Source: an uncultured Eubacteriales bacterium (GTDB lineage Bacteria > Bacillota > Clostridia > Oscillospirales > CAG-272). Taken from it: a stretch of 64,000 bases of DNA. The translations under genes and the position numbers were made by a program. Of this stretch, positions 7,814-16,348 are shown piece after piece (position 1 is the stretch's first letter; each line of letters opens with the position of its first letter). The stretch is taken from assembly GCA_934373635.1 (NCBI GenBank), contig CAKROZ010000005.1:40871-104870 (forward strand). Direction: 5' to 3'. The notes under the pieces are model-generated. The model worked only from the letters and a program-made list of their open reading frames with translations. It did no database searches and was not told where the DNA came from.

Positions 7814-9114
7814 AGGGCACCTCCTGCGGGCGTCGGAGTCTTCTCTTCCGTACCCGTCGCGGTATGTTCTGTCACGGCGATGTTTTTCACCTCGGAGCTC
7901 TTTGCTCTGCTCTCAACGACGGTGTCTTTTGCTTTGCTTTCTACGGTAGTAACGCTTGTTGTTTTATTCTTTGCGGTAGCAACATCTATTGCTTTGTTCT
8001 CAGCGACCTCGGAGCGCCCTGCTCCGCACTCCGAAGAGAGAGGATTTCCCGCCTCGGTGCGGTGGGGAACGTTCGCCGTCTTCGCACGGGCACGGCGGAG
8101 CTGTCCGCAGGCGGCGTTGACATCGCTTCCGAGCCGACGCCTGACCGTAGCGGTCAAGCCCGCATCCTCAAGAAGTGCGGCGAAGCGGTTCGCCGACTCG
8201 ACACTGCCCGCTCGCATTCCCGTCTCGGCGACCTCGTTGACGCGGATCAGGTTGACGTGCACGGGGGCGTCGGTGCCGCGGAAGGCATCGCGCAGAAGGC
8301 GAGCGAGTGCGCGGGCATCCGTCTCGCTGTCGTTCTTGCCCGAGATCAGAGTATATTCGAAGGAAATTCTTCGTCCTGTCTTTCCGTAATAGTAGCGGCA
8401 GGCGTCGAGGAGCTCGGCGATCTTCCACTTCCGATTGACGGGCATGATGGCGTCGCGCGCCTCATCGGTCGCGGCGTGAAGAGAGATCGACAGGGTGATC
8501 GGCAGTTTCTCCTCCGCGAGGGCGCGGATCTTCGGCACGACGCCGCAGGTGGAAAGAGAGATATGCCGATAACCGATATTGAGTCCGTCCTCGCGGTTCA
8601 CGAGACGAAGAAATTTCAGTACGTTATCATAATTATCGAGTGGCTCTCCGATGCCCATCATGACGATGTTCGAGACGCGCTCTCCCATATCCCGCTCGGC
8701 GGCGATGACCTGCCCGAGAAGCTCGGAGGGGAGGAGGTCGCGGACTCTTCCGGCAAGGGTGGAGGCGCAGAAGCGACAGCCCATGCGGCAACCGACCTGA
8801 CTCGAAATGCAGAGGGTATTCCCGTGGTGATAGCGCATGAATACGCTCTCGATGCACTCTCCGTCATAAAGGCGGAAAAGGTATTTGACGGTGCCGTCGA
8901 GCGCGGAAACGAGCTTTTCCTCCACGCGGGGGAGGGTGTCGACGGTCGTCTCCTTCAATTTCTCCCGAAGGGACTTCGGGAGGTTTGTCATTTCGTCGAG
9001 GGGGACGCCACTTTTCAGAAAGGAGGCGATCTGCGCGGCGCGGAATTTTTTCTCGCCGAGCGAGAGGACGAAGGCGGTCAGCTCTTCGGTGTTCATGGCA
9101 TATAAATCGATCAC
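7810..9114 (-). CDS. rlmN: Dual-specificity RNA C2-methyltransferase RlmN with a C-terminal extension
   Basis: Radical-SAM enzyme that methylates C2 of adenosine in 23S rRNA (A2503) and in some tRNAs. The cluster motif CRMGCRFCAST is near residue 110, MMGIGEPLDN is the SAM-binding GEP region, HAA and MPVNRKW are family stretches, and the catalytic C-terminal cysteine sits in VNAACGQLRRA (~345). After it, ~85 extra residues form a degenerate 10-residue repeat (roughly ENKAxDVATx, ESKAKDTVVx) absent from ordinary ~345-residue RlmN. The start ATG at 9114 gives MIDLYAMNTEELTAFV. It is upstream of and overlaps rsgA. Confidence 0.94.
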   Translation of the reverse strand: MIDLYAMNTEELTAFVLSLGEKKFRAAQIASFLKSGVPLDEMTNLPKSLREKLKETTVDTLPRVEEKLVSALDGTVKYLFRLYDGECIESVFMRYHHGNTLCISSQVGCRMGCRFCASTLAGRVRDLLPSELLGQVIAAERDMGERVSNIVMMGIGEPLDNYDNVLKFLRLVNREDGLNIGYRHISLSTCGVVPKIRALAEEKLPITLSISLHAATDEARDAIMPVNRKWKIAELLDACRYYYGKTGRRISFEYTLISGKNDSETDARALARLLRDAFRGTDAPVHVNLIRVNEVAETGMRAGSVESANRFAALLEDAGLTATVRRRLGSDVNAACGQLRRARAKTANVPHRTEAGNPLSSECGAGRSEVAENKAIDVATAKNKTTSVTTVESKAKDTVVESRAKSSEVKNIAVTEHTATGTEEKTPTPAGGAL

Positions 9115-9251
9115 GGGGTTCTCCTTTCCTTTTTTATACAGTAAATGATCTTCATGAATGGCGATTGTTAAGCCTCTCGGATATGAGGTGCAGGAATTCT
9201 TTGCGTTTGTGATTTTCGCTTTTGATTTTCATAGGTTGCGGAGCGCAAATC

Positions 9252-10574
9252 TCACGAGTCGCGAGAGGCGCGGGTCTTTTGAAATTTCGCGATGAAAAAG
9301 CCGTCGGTTCCGCTCCTTGGCGGGAAGGCGGTATAGCGTCCCTCGCACTTCTCGCCGAAGGCGTCGAAGGGGACGGGAGAAAACTCGGGGTGTGAGAAAA
9401 GAAAGGCATCCGCGACCTCCTCGTTCTCTTCCCTACGGAGGGTGCAGGTGGAATAGACGAGAATCCCTCCATCCTTCAGATAGGCGGAGGAGGCGGAGAG
9501 AATCTCCTTTTGCAGGGCGGGAAGGGCGTCTATGCCCTCTTCGCTTTTATAGCGCAGATCTGCCTTTTTGGCAAGGACGCCGAGACCCGAACAGGGGAGG
9601 TCACAAAGGACGCGATCCGCCGTTCCGAGAAGGGCGGGGTCGGGGGTTCTGCCGTCGCGCGCTTCGGCACGGACGATCGAGAGTCCGAGGCGGCGCGCGC
9701 CTTCCCGAATCAGGGAAAGCTTATTTTCGTGAAGGTCGAAAGCATAGACCTCTCCGCGGTTCCCCATCCGCTCGGCGGCGGTGAAGCTCTTTCCTCCCGG
9801 GGCGGCGGCAACGTCAATGACGCGCTCTCCCGCCTGCGGGTCGAGGACGCGGACGGCAAGGGCACTCGACGCGTCCTGCACGTGAAATTCTCCCTCGGCA
9901 AAGCCGGGAAGAGCGCGCGGCGAAAAGCTGTCGGAAAGGCGGACGGTGTACTCAAGCAGGGGTGTCCCGTGAATGCCGCGCGCCCCGAGTGCTTCGAGAT
10001 AAGCATCGCGGGAGATCTTGCACGGGTTGACCGTCACGTCGTAGCCGCGGCGTTCCCCGAAAAATGAAAGAAGGGCTTCGGTGTTCTCGGAGCCATAGAT
10101 ATGCAAATAATTCTTTACGATCCAAAGAGAAACGGAATAGCGGATCGAAAGATAGCGTGCTAAATTTTTGCTTTTCTCGGGGAGAGGAAGTGCGTCGGCA
10201 TCTCTTCTTCGCGCCGCTTCCCGTAGGATGGCGTTGACGAAGGAGGCTTCCCCTTTTCCCTTCGCGAGGCTGACCGTCCCGTCGACGACCGCATAATCGG
10301 GAGTGCCGTCAAGATACAGAAGCTCGGCGAGCCCCACGCGCAAAAGGCGGAGGGTATGCGGGCGAAGGGACGCGGCGCTTCGCTTCGCGAGGGCGGTGAC
10401 GATATAATCGAGCGTCAGAAGATGCTCGGTCACCGTATAAAAAAGCGCGGTCACGCGGGCACTCTCCTCGGGTGACAGGGAATCCGTGCGATGCGAAGAG
10501 AGCGCGAGGTTCGCGTATTTTCCCTGCTCCTCCCATTCGGTGAGCAGGGTGAGAGTCAGCTCGCGGCAGGTCAT
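9252..10574 (-). CDS. rsmB: 16S rRNA (cytosine-967-C5)-methyltransferase RsmB
   Basis: SAM-dependent m5C methyltransferase, 440 residues. The N-terminal ~130 residues are a NusB-like RNA-binding domain (LDYIVTALAKR, LRVGLAELLYL). The catalytic part has the SAM loop DVAAAPGGKSFTAAE, the motif IV cysteine in LCDLPCSGLGVLAK and the motif VI cysteine in YSTCTLRREENE. Length and domain order are normal. It overlaps the upstream metalloprotease gene by 4 nt (ATGA). Confidence 0.95.
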   Translation of the reverse strand: MTCRELTLTLLTEWEEQGKYANLALSSHRTDSLSPEESARVTALFYTVTEHLLTLDYIVTALAKRSAASLRPHTLRLLRVGLAELLYLDGTPDYAVVDGTVSLAKGKGEASFVNAILREAARRRDADALPLPEKSKNLARYLSIRYSVSLWIVKNYLHIYGSENTEALLSFFGERRGYDVTVNPCKISRDAYLEALGARGIHGTPLLEYTVRLSDSFSPRALPGFAEGEFHVQDASSALAVRVLDPQAGERVIDVAAAPGGKSFTAAERMGNRGEVYAFDLHENKLSLIREGARRLGLSIVRAEARDGRTPDPALLGTADRVLCDLPCSGLGVLAKKADLRYKSEEGIDALPALQKEILSASSAYLKDGGILVYSTCTLRREENEEVADAFLFSHPEFSPVPFDAFGEKCEGRYTAFPPRSGTDGFFIAKFQKTRASRDS

Positions 10575-11290
10575 CTGCGGTTGTTGCGGTTCCCCGCGAA
10601 CATGGCGATCAGACGGAGAAGCTGCAAAAGAGAGACGGCGAGGGCGGCGACATAAGTCAGCGCGGCGGCGGAGAGAACCTTTCTCGCGCCCGCAAGCTCC
10701 GCGGTGGAATACTCTCCCGTCTCGCGAAGGCGAACCAAGGCGCGGTGGGAGGCATCAAACTCACAGGGGAGCGTGACCAGCTGAAAGAGGGTGGTCACGG
10801 CAAAAAGCGCGATTCCCGCGAAGAGGATATACATCCCGAACTCTCCGACAAGTCCCGCAAAAGCGGTGAGAAGCGCGCCGATCAGGATGAAGATCCACGC
10901 GGCGCGGGAGGCGAAACTCGTGACGGGCACAAGCTTTCCGCGGATGACGATCGGAACGTAGCCCTCGGCGTGCTGAATGGCGTGCCCGACCTCGTGGGCG
11001 GCGACGCCGACAGCGGCGGCAGAACCGTTGTCAAAGGTGCTGTCCGAGAGACGAAGGGTATTCGACCTCGGGTCATAGTGGTCGGTCAGGGAGCCGCCGA
11101 CGCGCTCGATGCGCACCGACGAAAGTCCCGCGCCGTCGAGAAGCTCACGCGCGACGGCGGCGGCGCTCTTCCCCGCGCCCGCGGGGACGGAGGAGTATCT
11201 GCGGTAGGTCAGGCTCACTTTGATCTGAGCATAGAGAGAAATCAAAACGGCAACACAAAGAAGCAGATAAAGAATCCAGTCGATCGGCAT
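10571..11290 (-). CDS. Membrane zinc metallopeptidase, YugP-like (Zn_peptidase_2)
   Basis: Integral-membrane protease of the neutral zinc peptidase family, 239 residues. TM1 (~5-22), then the zinc site HEVGHAIQHAEGY (HExxH) near residue 100, followed by hydrophobic segments at ~120-160 and ~205-230. The stretch ASHRALVRLRETGEYS is family-typical. Substrate unknown. It usually sits between fmt and rsmB in Firmicutes, as here. Its ATG shares one base with the fmt stop (TAATG), indicating coupling. Confidence 0.88.
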   Translation of the reverse strand: MPIDWILYLLLCVAVLISLYAQIKVSLTYRRYSSVPAGAGKSAAAVARELLDGAGLSSVRIERVGGSLTDHYDPRSNTLRLSDSTFDNGSAAAVGVAAHEVGHAIQHAEGYVPIVIRGKLVPVTSFASRAAWIFILIGALLTAFAGLVGEFGMYILFAGIALFAVTTLFQLVTLPCEFDASHRALVRLRETGEYSTAELAGARKVLSAAALTYVAALAVSLLQLLRLIAMFAGNRNNRR

Positions 11291-12222
11291 TACGAAAGTA
11301 CCTCACCTTTCTCAATTTTTCTGCCGCGGACGAAATCCCCGGCACTCATTTTTCCCTTCCCTTCGGGGATGAGGGAGTATATCTTTACGGCACCCTGCCC
11401 GCAGGCGACGGTCACGCTCCCCGCGCCGACGCCGTCGGTCGCAATCACTTCTCCGGGAGCACCCGTCCCTTCGGTCGGGGCGGCAAAGAGCAATTTTAAG
11501 AGCTTCCCCCGATGGTGACAGAACGCGGTCGGAATCGGGGAGAGCGCGCGGATCTTGTCGGCGACCTGCTTTGCGGGCGCCGTGAAGTCGACGGCACATT
11601 CTTCCTTCTCGATCTTCGCGGCGTAGGAGGCGCCCTCGGTCGGCTGTTTTACCCGATGTGCCCGTCCTGCTTCCATGTCGCGGAGCGTCTTCGAGAGGAG
11701 GGCGGCGCCGACTTCGGCGGAGCGGTCGTGGATCGTGCCGAAGGTGTCCTCGGGCGAGATGGCAAAGCGCTCGACGGCGAGAATGTCGCCCGTGTCGACG
11801 CCCTCGTCCATCTGCATGACGGTGACGCCCGTCTCGGTCTCTCCCGCCATGATGGCGCGCTGCATCGGGGCGGCGCCGCGATACTTCGGCAACAGGGAAA
11901 CATGGAGGTTAATACACCCGTATTTCGGGAACGCGAGGACGTCGGGGGGCAGGATCTTGCCGTACGCGACAACAACGATCACGTCGGGAGAAAGTGCGAC
12001 GAGCGGTTGTGCAAAAGCGCCGCCGCGCAGGGTCTTCGGTTGATAGACGGGGATCCCGTTCTCCTCTGCCACGCGCTTGACGGGAGAGGGAGTCATGACG
12101 TTTCCTCTGCCGCGGGGTTTGTCCTCTCCCGTCGCGACACCTACGACGGAAAAGCCGTCGTCAAGGAGCCTTGACAGGCAGGCGGCGGAAATATCGGGGG
12201 TTCCCATAAACAGAATGTTCAT
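11290..12222 (-). CDS. fmt: Methionyl-tRNA formyltransferase
   Basis: Formylates initiator Met-tRNA using 10-formyl-THF, 310 residues. The catalytic site shows Asn/His in NLHVSLLPKYRGAAP and Asp in DEGVDTGDIL. The C-terminal OB-like domain includes IPTAFCHHRGKLLKL. I start at the ATG 12222 (MNILFMGTPD) with GGAAAGGA upstream; the frame is open further upstream but has no family similarity. It is paired with def 250 bp upstream, an interval carrying A-rich repeats and an AT-rich dispersed repeat. The 10-formyl-THF donor would come from fhs elsewhere in the window. Confidence 0.95.
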   Translation of the reverse strand: MNILFMGTPDISAACLSRLLDDGFSVVGVATGEDKPRGRGNVMTPSPVKRVAEENGIPVYQPKTLRGGAFAQPLVALSPDVIVVVAYGKILPPDVLAFPKYGCINLHVSLLPKYRGAAPMQRAIMAGETETGVTVMQMDEGVDTGDILAVERFAISPEDTFGTIHDRSAEVGAALLSKTLRDMEAGRAHRVKQPTEGASYAAKIEKEECAVDFTAPAKQVADKIRALSPIPTAFCHHRGKLLKLLFAAPTEGTGAPGEVIATDGVGAGSVTVACGQGAVKIYSLIPEGKGKMSAGDFVRGRKIEKGEVLS

Positions 12223-12284
12223 AAAAAATCCTTTCCGCAAGTACGAATTTGAAATCGGTTGTTCACAATTCTCCGTTTGCCACT

Positions 12285-12424
12285 TTGTGAATCGTTGGGG
12301 GAAGAAAACAAAAGCAAAAGATGAACGGTTTTTCGCTGATTCTCGGGTGAAAAAACAAAAGGGAAAAAGAACAGCTTCGTCAATTGTTAGGGGGAAGAAA
12401 AACAAAAGCCAAAAAAGAACAGCG
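12285..12424. repeat. Two copies of an A-rich dispersed repeat (third copy at 21636-21665)
   Basis: A G-then-A-rich word AATCGTTGGGGGAAGAAAAC followed by AAAAGC..AAGA.GAACGG occurs near 12289. It recurs near 12381 as AATTGTTAGGGGGAAGAAAA with AAAGAACAGCG. A third copy lies in reverse complement around 21636-21665. It lies between def and fmt with no ORF of its own. Confidence 0.6.
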
Positions 12425-12430
12425 CAAGAA

Positions 12431-12471
12431 ATAAGAATCATTCATCATTCATCATTCTTAATTCTTAATTC
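12431..12471. repeat. AT-rich dispersed repeat, copy 1
   Basis: Runs of ATTCATCATTC and ATTCTTAATTC just after the def stop. This is the first of eight intergenic copies in this window (also near 13020, 19770, 21380, 26700, 27310, 36660 and 54135). Confidence 0.7.
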
Positions 12472-12474
12472 GCC

Positions 12475-12933
12475 TTATTCTTCGTCCGCCGAGCGGATCT
12501 CGACGTCGGTAAAGAGCTTCCCGTCGAGGTGGTCGCACTCGTGGCAGATGGCACGGGCGAGAAGGTCGGAGCCCGTCAGGTCATAGCTCTTCCCTTCCCT
12601 GTCGGTCGCGCGGACGGTGACGGTGCGGGGGCGGGAGGTGACGCCGTAGTGCCCCGGGATGGAGAGGCATCCTTCCGCCTCCTCCTGATGTCCCGAATAG
12701 GCGATGATTTTCGGGTTAATCATTTCATAGACTTTGCCGTTCTCGACCTCAATGACGACGACGCGGCGCAGAACGCCGACCTGCACGGCGGCGAGCCCGC
12801 AACCGTTTGCCTGCCGCATGGTTTCGGTCATGTCGTCGAGAAGCTGAAGAATACGCGGGGTGATCGCCTCGACGGGGCGGGAGACCTTTCGCAGCATGGG
12901 GTCGCCGTATTTTACGATTTTCAGAGTTGCCAT
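12475..12933 (-). CDS. def: Peptide deformylase
   Basis: Removes the N-formyl group from nascent proteins using a bound metal, 152 residues. Motif I reads GCGLAAVQVG (the usual Pro before Gln is Val here), motif II is EGCLSIPG with the metal-binding Cys, and motif III is HECDHLDG with the two metal-binding His and catalytic Glu. The start ATG 12933 has AAAGGAG upstream. It lies between priA and fmt in the normal clostridial order but is separated from priA by a 467-bp repeat-rich gap. Confidence 0.95.
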   Translation of the reverse strand: MATLKIVKYGDPMLRKVSRPVEAITPRILQLLDDMTETMRQANGCGLAAVQVGVLRRVVVIEVENGKVYEMINPKIIAYSGHQEEAEGCLSIPGHYGVTSRPRTVTVRATDREGKSYDLTGSDLLARAICHECDHLDGKLFTDVEIRSADEE

Positions 12934-13004
12934 AATGGCTCCTTTCTTGTTCTCCGTGCGGGAGGGCGGATGTGATGGTGCCTTTGACCTTGCGGGGGCG
13001 GGAA

Positions 13005-13070
13005 GAATTCGGAATTCAGAATTATGATCAGAATTATGAATTAAGAATTATGAATTAAGAATTATGAATT
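13005..13070. repeat. AT-rich dispersed repeat, copy 2
   Basis: Four or five tandem units of GAATTATGAATTAA. It is upstream of def and adjacent to the GC-rich tandem array. The CATAAT words it contains on the minus strand resemble -10 boxes. Confidence 0.75.
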
Positions 13071-13091
13071 GAAAATGTCGAGAGGTGGGTC

Positions 13092-13424
13092 GATGGCGCG
13101 GGGGGCTTTGATCTCGAGGATGGTTTCGGAGATGTGCTTTTTCGGAACGTGGTGGGTTGATGGCGCGGAGGGTGGTCTCGAGGATGGTCGCGAAGATGTT
13201 TTTAGGTCGCGAGGGGGCGAGGCGATAGCGCGGGGGGTGGTCTCGAGGATGGTCGCGAAGATGTTTTTAGGTCGCGAGGGGACGGGTCGATGGCGCGGAG
13301 GGTGGTCTCGAGGATGGTTTCGGAGATGTGCTTTTTCGGAACGTGGTGGGTTGATGGCGCGAAGTGTTTGGTCGCGGGAACGGTCTCGGGATGTATTTTG
13401 TCAGACCGTCAGGGGGTTCAGGTC
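13092..13424. repeat. ~65-bp GC-rich tandem array ending inside priA
   Basis: GATGGCGCG or a close variant begins at 13092, 13159, 13224 (GATAGCGCG), 13289 and 13353, and GATGGCGAG at 13424. Periods are 67, 65, 65, 64 and 71 bp. Two unit types alternate as A-B-B-A: A contains GTGCTTTTTCGGAACGTGG, and B contains GATGTTTTTAGGTCGCGAGG. The last unit runs into the priA 3' end, which itself contains a related word, so the array may have grown from it. No gene is apparent in 12934-13400. Confidence 0.85.
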
Positions 13425-15656
13425 GATGGCGAGGGCGACGGATTTTTTATCGGCAAAGGTGAGAAGAATTTCGTGAAAAAGTCTTCTTGTTGTCTTGTTT
13501 AGTTTACATTTTACGACCATACGGAGGCGGAAGCGGTCATTGAGCTTATAGACCTGCGCCTCGAAGGGTCCGTAGACGACAAAGGGGTAATTTTTATAGG
13601 GATCGACGGTGAGCTTTTCTTTCAGGTAAGAGGTCAGTTGCTCGGCTGCGGAGAAGAGCTCCTCCTCGCACTCTGCGGACAGGGTGATCTGCACCATGTC
13701 GCAAAAGGGAGGATAGGAGAGCTCCCGCCGTAAGGCGATCTCTCCTTCATAGAAGGCGTCGTAGTCCTGCTTACAGGCGAGGCGAATGATCTCGTTGTCG
13801 GGAGAGTAGGTCTGAATGACCGCGCGCCCGGCATCTCCCGCTCTCCCTGCCCTGCCGATAACCTGCGTGAGGAGGGAGAAGGTGCGCTCCGAAGCGCGAA
13901 AATCGCTGACATAAAGAGAGGTATCCGCCAACACGACACCGACCAGCGTGACCTTCGGGAAATCGTGTCCCTTCGTCACCATCTGCGTGCCGAGGAGAAC
14001 GTCGGCGTGTCCCGCGCGAAAGTCCTCGAGCATACGGTCATAAGAGAATTTCTCCCCCGTAGTGTCGGCATCCATGCGCATGACGCGGGAATCGGGCAAG
14101 AATTTCGAAAGGTCGCCCTCCACCCTTTGCGTCCCGTAGCCGAGATAGGAGAGGTGCTCTCCTCCGCAGGAGGGGCAGACCTTCGGCGGCGGCTCACTGT
14201 GTCCGCAGAGATGGCAGAGCATCCGTCCGCCGCCTCTGCCCGTATGATAGGTCAGGGAGACCGAGCAACGCGGACAGGTGATAACGTCTCCGCAGCTCTT
14301 ACAGCTGATCTGGCTGTTATAGCCGCGGCGGTTCAGAAAGAGGATCGCCTGTTTTTCCTTCTCCGCGACCTCGGACAAGGATTCGAGCAGGCGGCGGCTG
14401 ATCGGTGAGGAGTTGCCGAGGCGAAGCTCCTCACGCATATCGACGATCACCGCCTCGGGCAGGCGGGCACCGCCGTAGCGCTCCCGCAGAGGGATGAGGG
14501 TATATGCCCCTTCCTTGGCTTTATAAAAGCTCTCGACGGAAGGGGTGGCGGAGGCGAGAAGCATCAGGGCGTTATGCCGCCCCGCACGGTAGGCAGCGAC
14601 GTCACGCGCGTGGTACTTCGGATCACTCTCGGATTTATAGGTATGCTCATGCTCCTCGTCAATGACGATCATACCGAGGTTCGGGATCGGGGAGAAGACG
14701 GCGGAGCGCGTCCCGATCACGAGATCGACGGCGCCCGCGCGAATCCTGCGATAGGCATCGAGCCGTTCCCCCTGCGATAAAGAGGAGTGAATGACGGCGA
14801 CCCGCTCCCCGTACCGACGGCAGAAGATCTGCACGGTCTGGGGCGTCAGGGCGATCTCGGGCACCATCATAATGACGGTCTTGCCGAGGGCGAGGGTACG
14901 GTCGATGAGTTTCATGATGACCTTGGTCTTCCCGCTTCCCGTCACGCCGTACAAAAGGGCGGCGCGGGGGGCGTCCTCGGTAAGAAGTGTGTCCGCCGCG
15001 CGGTAGGCGGTCATCTGCGCATCGCTGAGGTTGATCTCGGAGGTATCCCTCTCCCCTGCGAGTGCCGCATAGGGATTCCGGAGCTCCTCCTCCGTATCGA
15101 CACGCAGAATCCCCTTCTCGGTCAGTGCCGAGAGGTGCGCCGCCGTGACCTCGGGCAGGGCGCGGAGCAATTCCCCGTCCGCCTCGCCGATGGGCAAAAG
15201 ATACTCGAGAATGCGGCGCTGTCCCTCACTGCGCACGCCCTTTCGCCCCGAGGCGGCAAGGAGCGCGCGGGTCTCCTCTTCCGAGAGGGTGAGGGTATAG
15301 CGCTTCCGATAGCGGATGTTGGGGCTCTCGGTCATGGCGCCCGGGGGAAGGACGGTACGCACCGCCTCGCCGAGGGTGCAGAGCGTATATTCCTTCAGAA
15401 ACAGACAGAGCCCGAGCATTTCCTCATCGAGAAAATAGCGGTCGTCAAGAACCGCCTGCACGGGCTTTGTCCTCGGGCTGTCGGTCGTGTCCTTTACGTT
15501 CAGGACGACGCCGAGGCGCATATGATTTGCCGCGCCGAAGGGCACACGCACGAGAGCCCCCGGACGGAGCTTCCCTGCGAGGGCGGGCGGGCAGAGATAG
15601 TCGAACGGGCGGTCGAGTGCGTGCGGGGCATCTGTCAGGCAGACCTCACAATACAT
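13401..15656 (-). CDS. priA: Primosomal protein N', PriA helicase
   Basis: 3'-5' DNA helicase that restarts stalled forks, 751 residues. The N-terminal DNA-binding domain is followed by Walker A (GVTGSGKTKV, ~235), DEEH box (VIDEEHEHTYKSE), and the zinc-binding insert with four CxxC pairs (CKSCGDVITCPRC, CHLCG, CPSCGGEHLSYLG). Motif IV-VI stretches (QMVTKGHDFPKVTLV, QVIGRAGRAG) follow. Length is typical. It starts 27 bp after the rpoZ stop and is probably co-transcribed. Its last codons carry a word related to the downstream tandem array. Confidence 0.96.
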   Translation of the reverse strand: MYCEVCLTDAPHALDRPFDYLCPPALAGKLRPGALVRVPFGAANHMRLGVVLNVKDTTDSPRTKPVQAVLDDRYFLDEEMLGLCLFLKEYTLCTLGEAVRTVLPPGAMTESPNIRYRKRYTLTLSEEETRALLAASGRKGVRSEGQRRILEYLLPIGEADGELLRALPEVTAAHLSALTEKGILRVDTEEELRNPYAALAGERDTSEINLSDAQMTAYRAADTLLTEDAPRAALLYGVTGSGKTKVIMKLIDRTLALGKTVIMMVPEIALTPQTVQIFCRRYGERVAVIHSSLSQGERLDAYRRIRAGAVDLVIGTRSAVFSPIPNLGMIVIDEEHEHTYKSESDPKYHARDVAAYRAGRHNALMLLASATPSVESFYKAKEGAYTLIPLRERYGGARLPEAVIVDMREELRLGNSSPISRRLLESLSEVAEKEKQAILFLNRRGYNSQISCKSCGDVITCPRCSVSLTYHTGRGGGRMLCHLCGHSEPPPKVCPSCGGEHLSYLGYGTQRVEGDLSKFLPDSRVMRMDADTTGEKFSYDRMLEDFRAGHADVLLGTQMVTKGHDFPKVTLVGVVLADTSLYVSDFRASERTFSLLTQVIGRAGRAGDAGRAVIQTYSPDNEIIRLACKQDYDAFYEGEIALRRELSYPPFCDMVQITLSAECEEELFSAAEQLTSYLKEKLTVDPYKNYPFVVYGPFEAQVYKLNDRFRLRMVVKCKLNKTTRRLFHEILLTFADKKSVALAIDLNPLTV

Positions 15657-15683
15657 CCTTCTCCTCCGTTCTTTTCCTGTGAA

Positions 15684-15953
15684 TTATTCCGCGGCGGCGG
15701 GATGATGAATGCGGAATCTGCCGTCCTGAAGTCTCGCGATGGCGATCTTTACCGCCTTCTGATCCTTGTACTCGGGGTCGATGAGGGCGGAGAGGGGCTT
15801 ATCCGTCTCGCGGTTGTCGATCAGGCGCTGTGCTCTCACACGCATGGCGACGTATTCGTCGGTGACGATGCGCGCGCATTTTGCGACGGCAACGACAAGC
15901 TCGTAACGGTTGAATTCGCCTTTGGTCAGCTCATCAATGGTAGGATAGATCAT
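15684..15953 (-). CDS. rpoZ: RNA polymerase omega subunit
   Basis: Small RNA polymerase assembly subunit, 89 residues. It begins MIYPTIDEL and contains NRYELVVAVAKCAR and KPLSALIDPEYKDQKAVKIA, matching the RpoZ family. The start ATG 15953 has AAAAAGGAG upstream; the same frame is open for another ~115 codons upstream but that part is antisense noise. In most Clostridia gmk sits between remA and rpoZ; here only 91 bp separate them and no gmk is present. Confidence 0.92.
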   Translation of the reverse strand: MIYPTIDELTKGEFNRYELVVAVAKCARIVTDEYVAMRVRAQRLIDNRETDKPLSALIDPEYKDQKAVKIAIARLQDGRFRIHHPAAAE

Positions 15954-16044
15954 GATATTCTCCTTTTTCGGATGAAGTTTTCGTTTTCTTTCGGGGAAGT
16001 GCTGTCCCTCGCGAAGGAGGGGAGTCGTCGGGGGTACCGATCGG

Positions 16045-16314
16045 TTATTCCTCGTCCTCGTCGTCCTCGTCGGTGTCATCGTCACTCGAGAGACGGTTGG
16101 TGATGGTCTCCGCCTGAATGGCGGAAAGAATGACGTGCTCGGAATCGGTGATGATGACCGCGCGGGTACGTCTGCCGCAGGAGACGTCGATGATACGGTT
16201 ATCCTCCTTCGCATCCTGCACAAGGCGTTTGATCGGTGCGGAATCGGGTCCCGCGATGGCGATGATCCGCCCCGCCGACACCATATTGCCGAAGCCGACA
16301 TTGATAAATTTCAT
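16045..16314 (-). CDS. remA: RemA-like extracellular matrix regulatory protein (DUF370)
   Basis: Small DNA-binding regulator, 89 residues. In Bacillus, RemA activates matrix and osmoprotection genes. The family core is clear: MKFINVGFGNMVSAGRIIAI, SAPIKRLVQDAKE and DVSCGRRTRAVIITDS. The tail is unusually acidic (a DDDTDEDDEDEE run). The start ATG 16314 follows CGGAGAAAG. It lies directly downstream of yicC as in most Firmicutes. Confidence 0.92.
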   Translation of the reverse strand: MKFINVGFGNMVSAGRIIAIAGPDSAPIKRLVQDAKEDNRIIDVSCGRRTRAVIITDSEHVILSAIQAETITNRLSSDDDTDEDDEDEE

Positions 16315-16348
16315 ATTCTTTCTCCGTTCCGCCGCAACGCGGCGATCG

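Noticed and set aside
13092..13424. CRISPR array
   Set aside because: Units are contiguous and imperfect, with no unique spacers and no cas genes.
13069..13476. 135-codon plus-strand frame over the tandem array
   Set aside because: It is generated by the 65-bp repeats, is Arg/Gly/Trp-rich, has no ribosome site that fits a gene, and overlaps the priA end.
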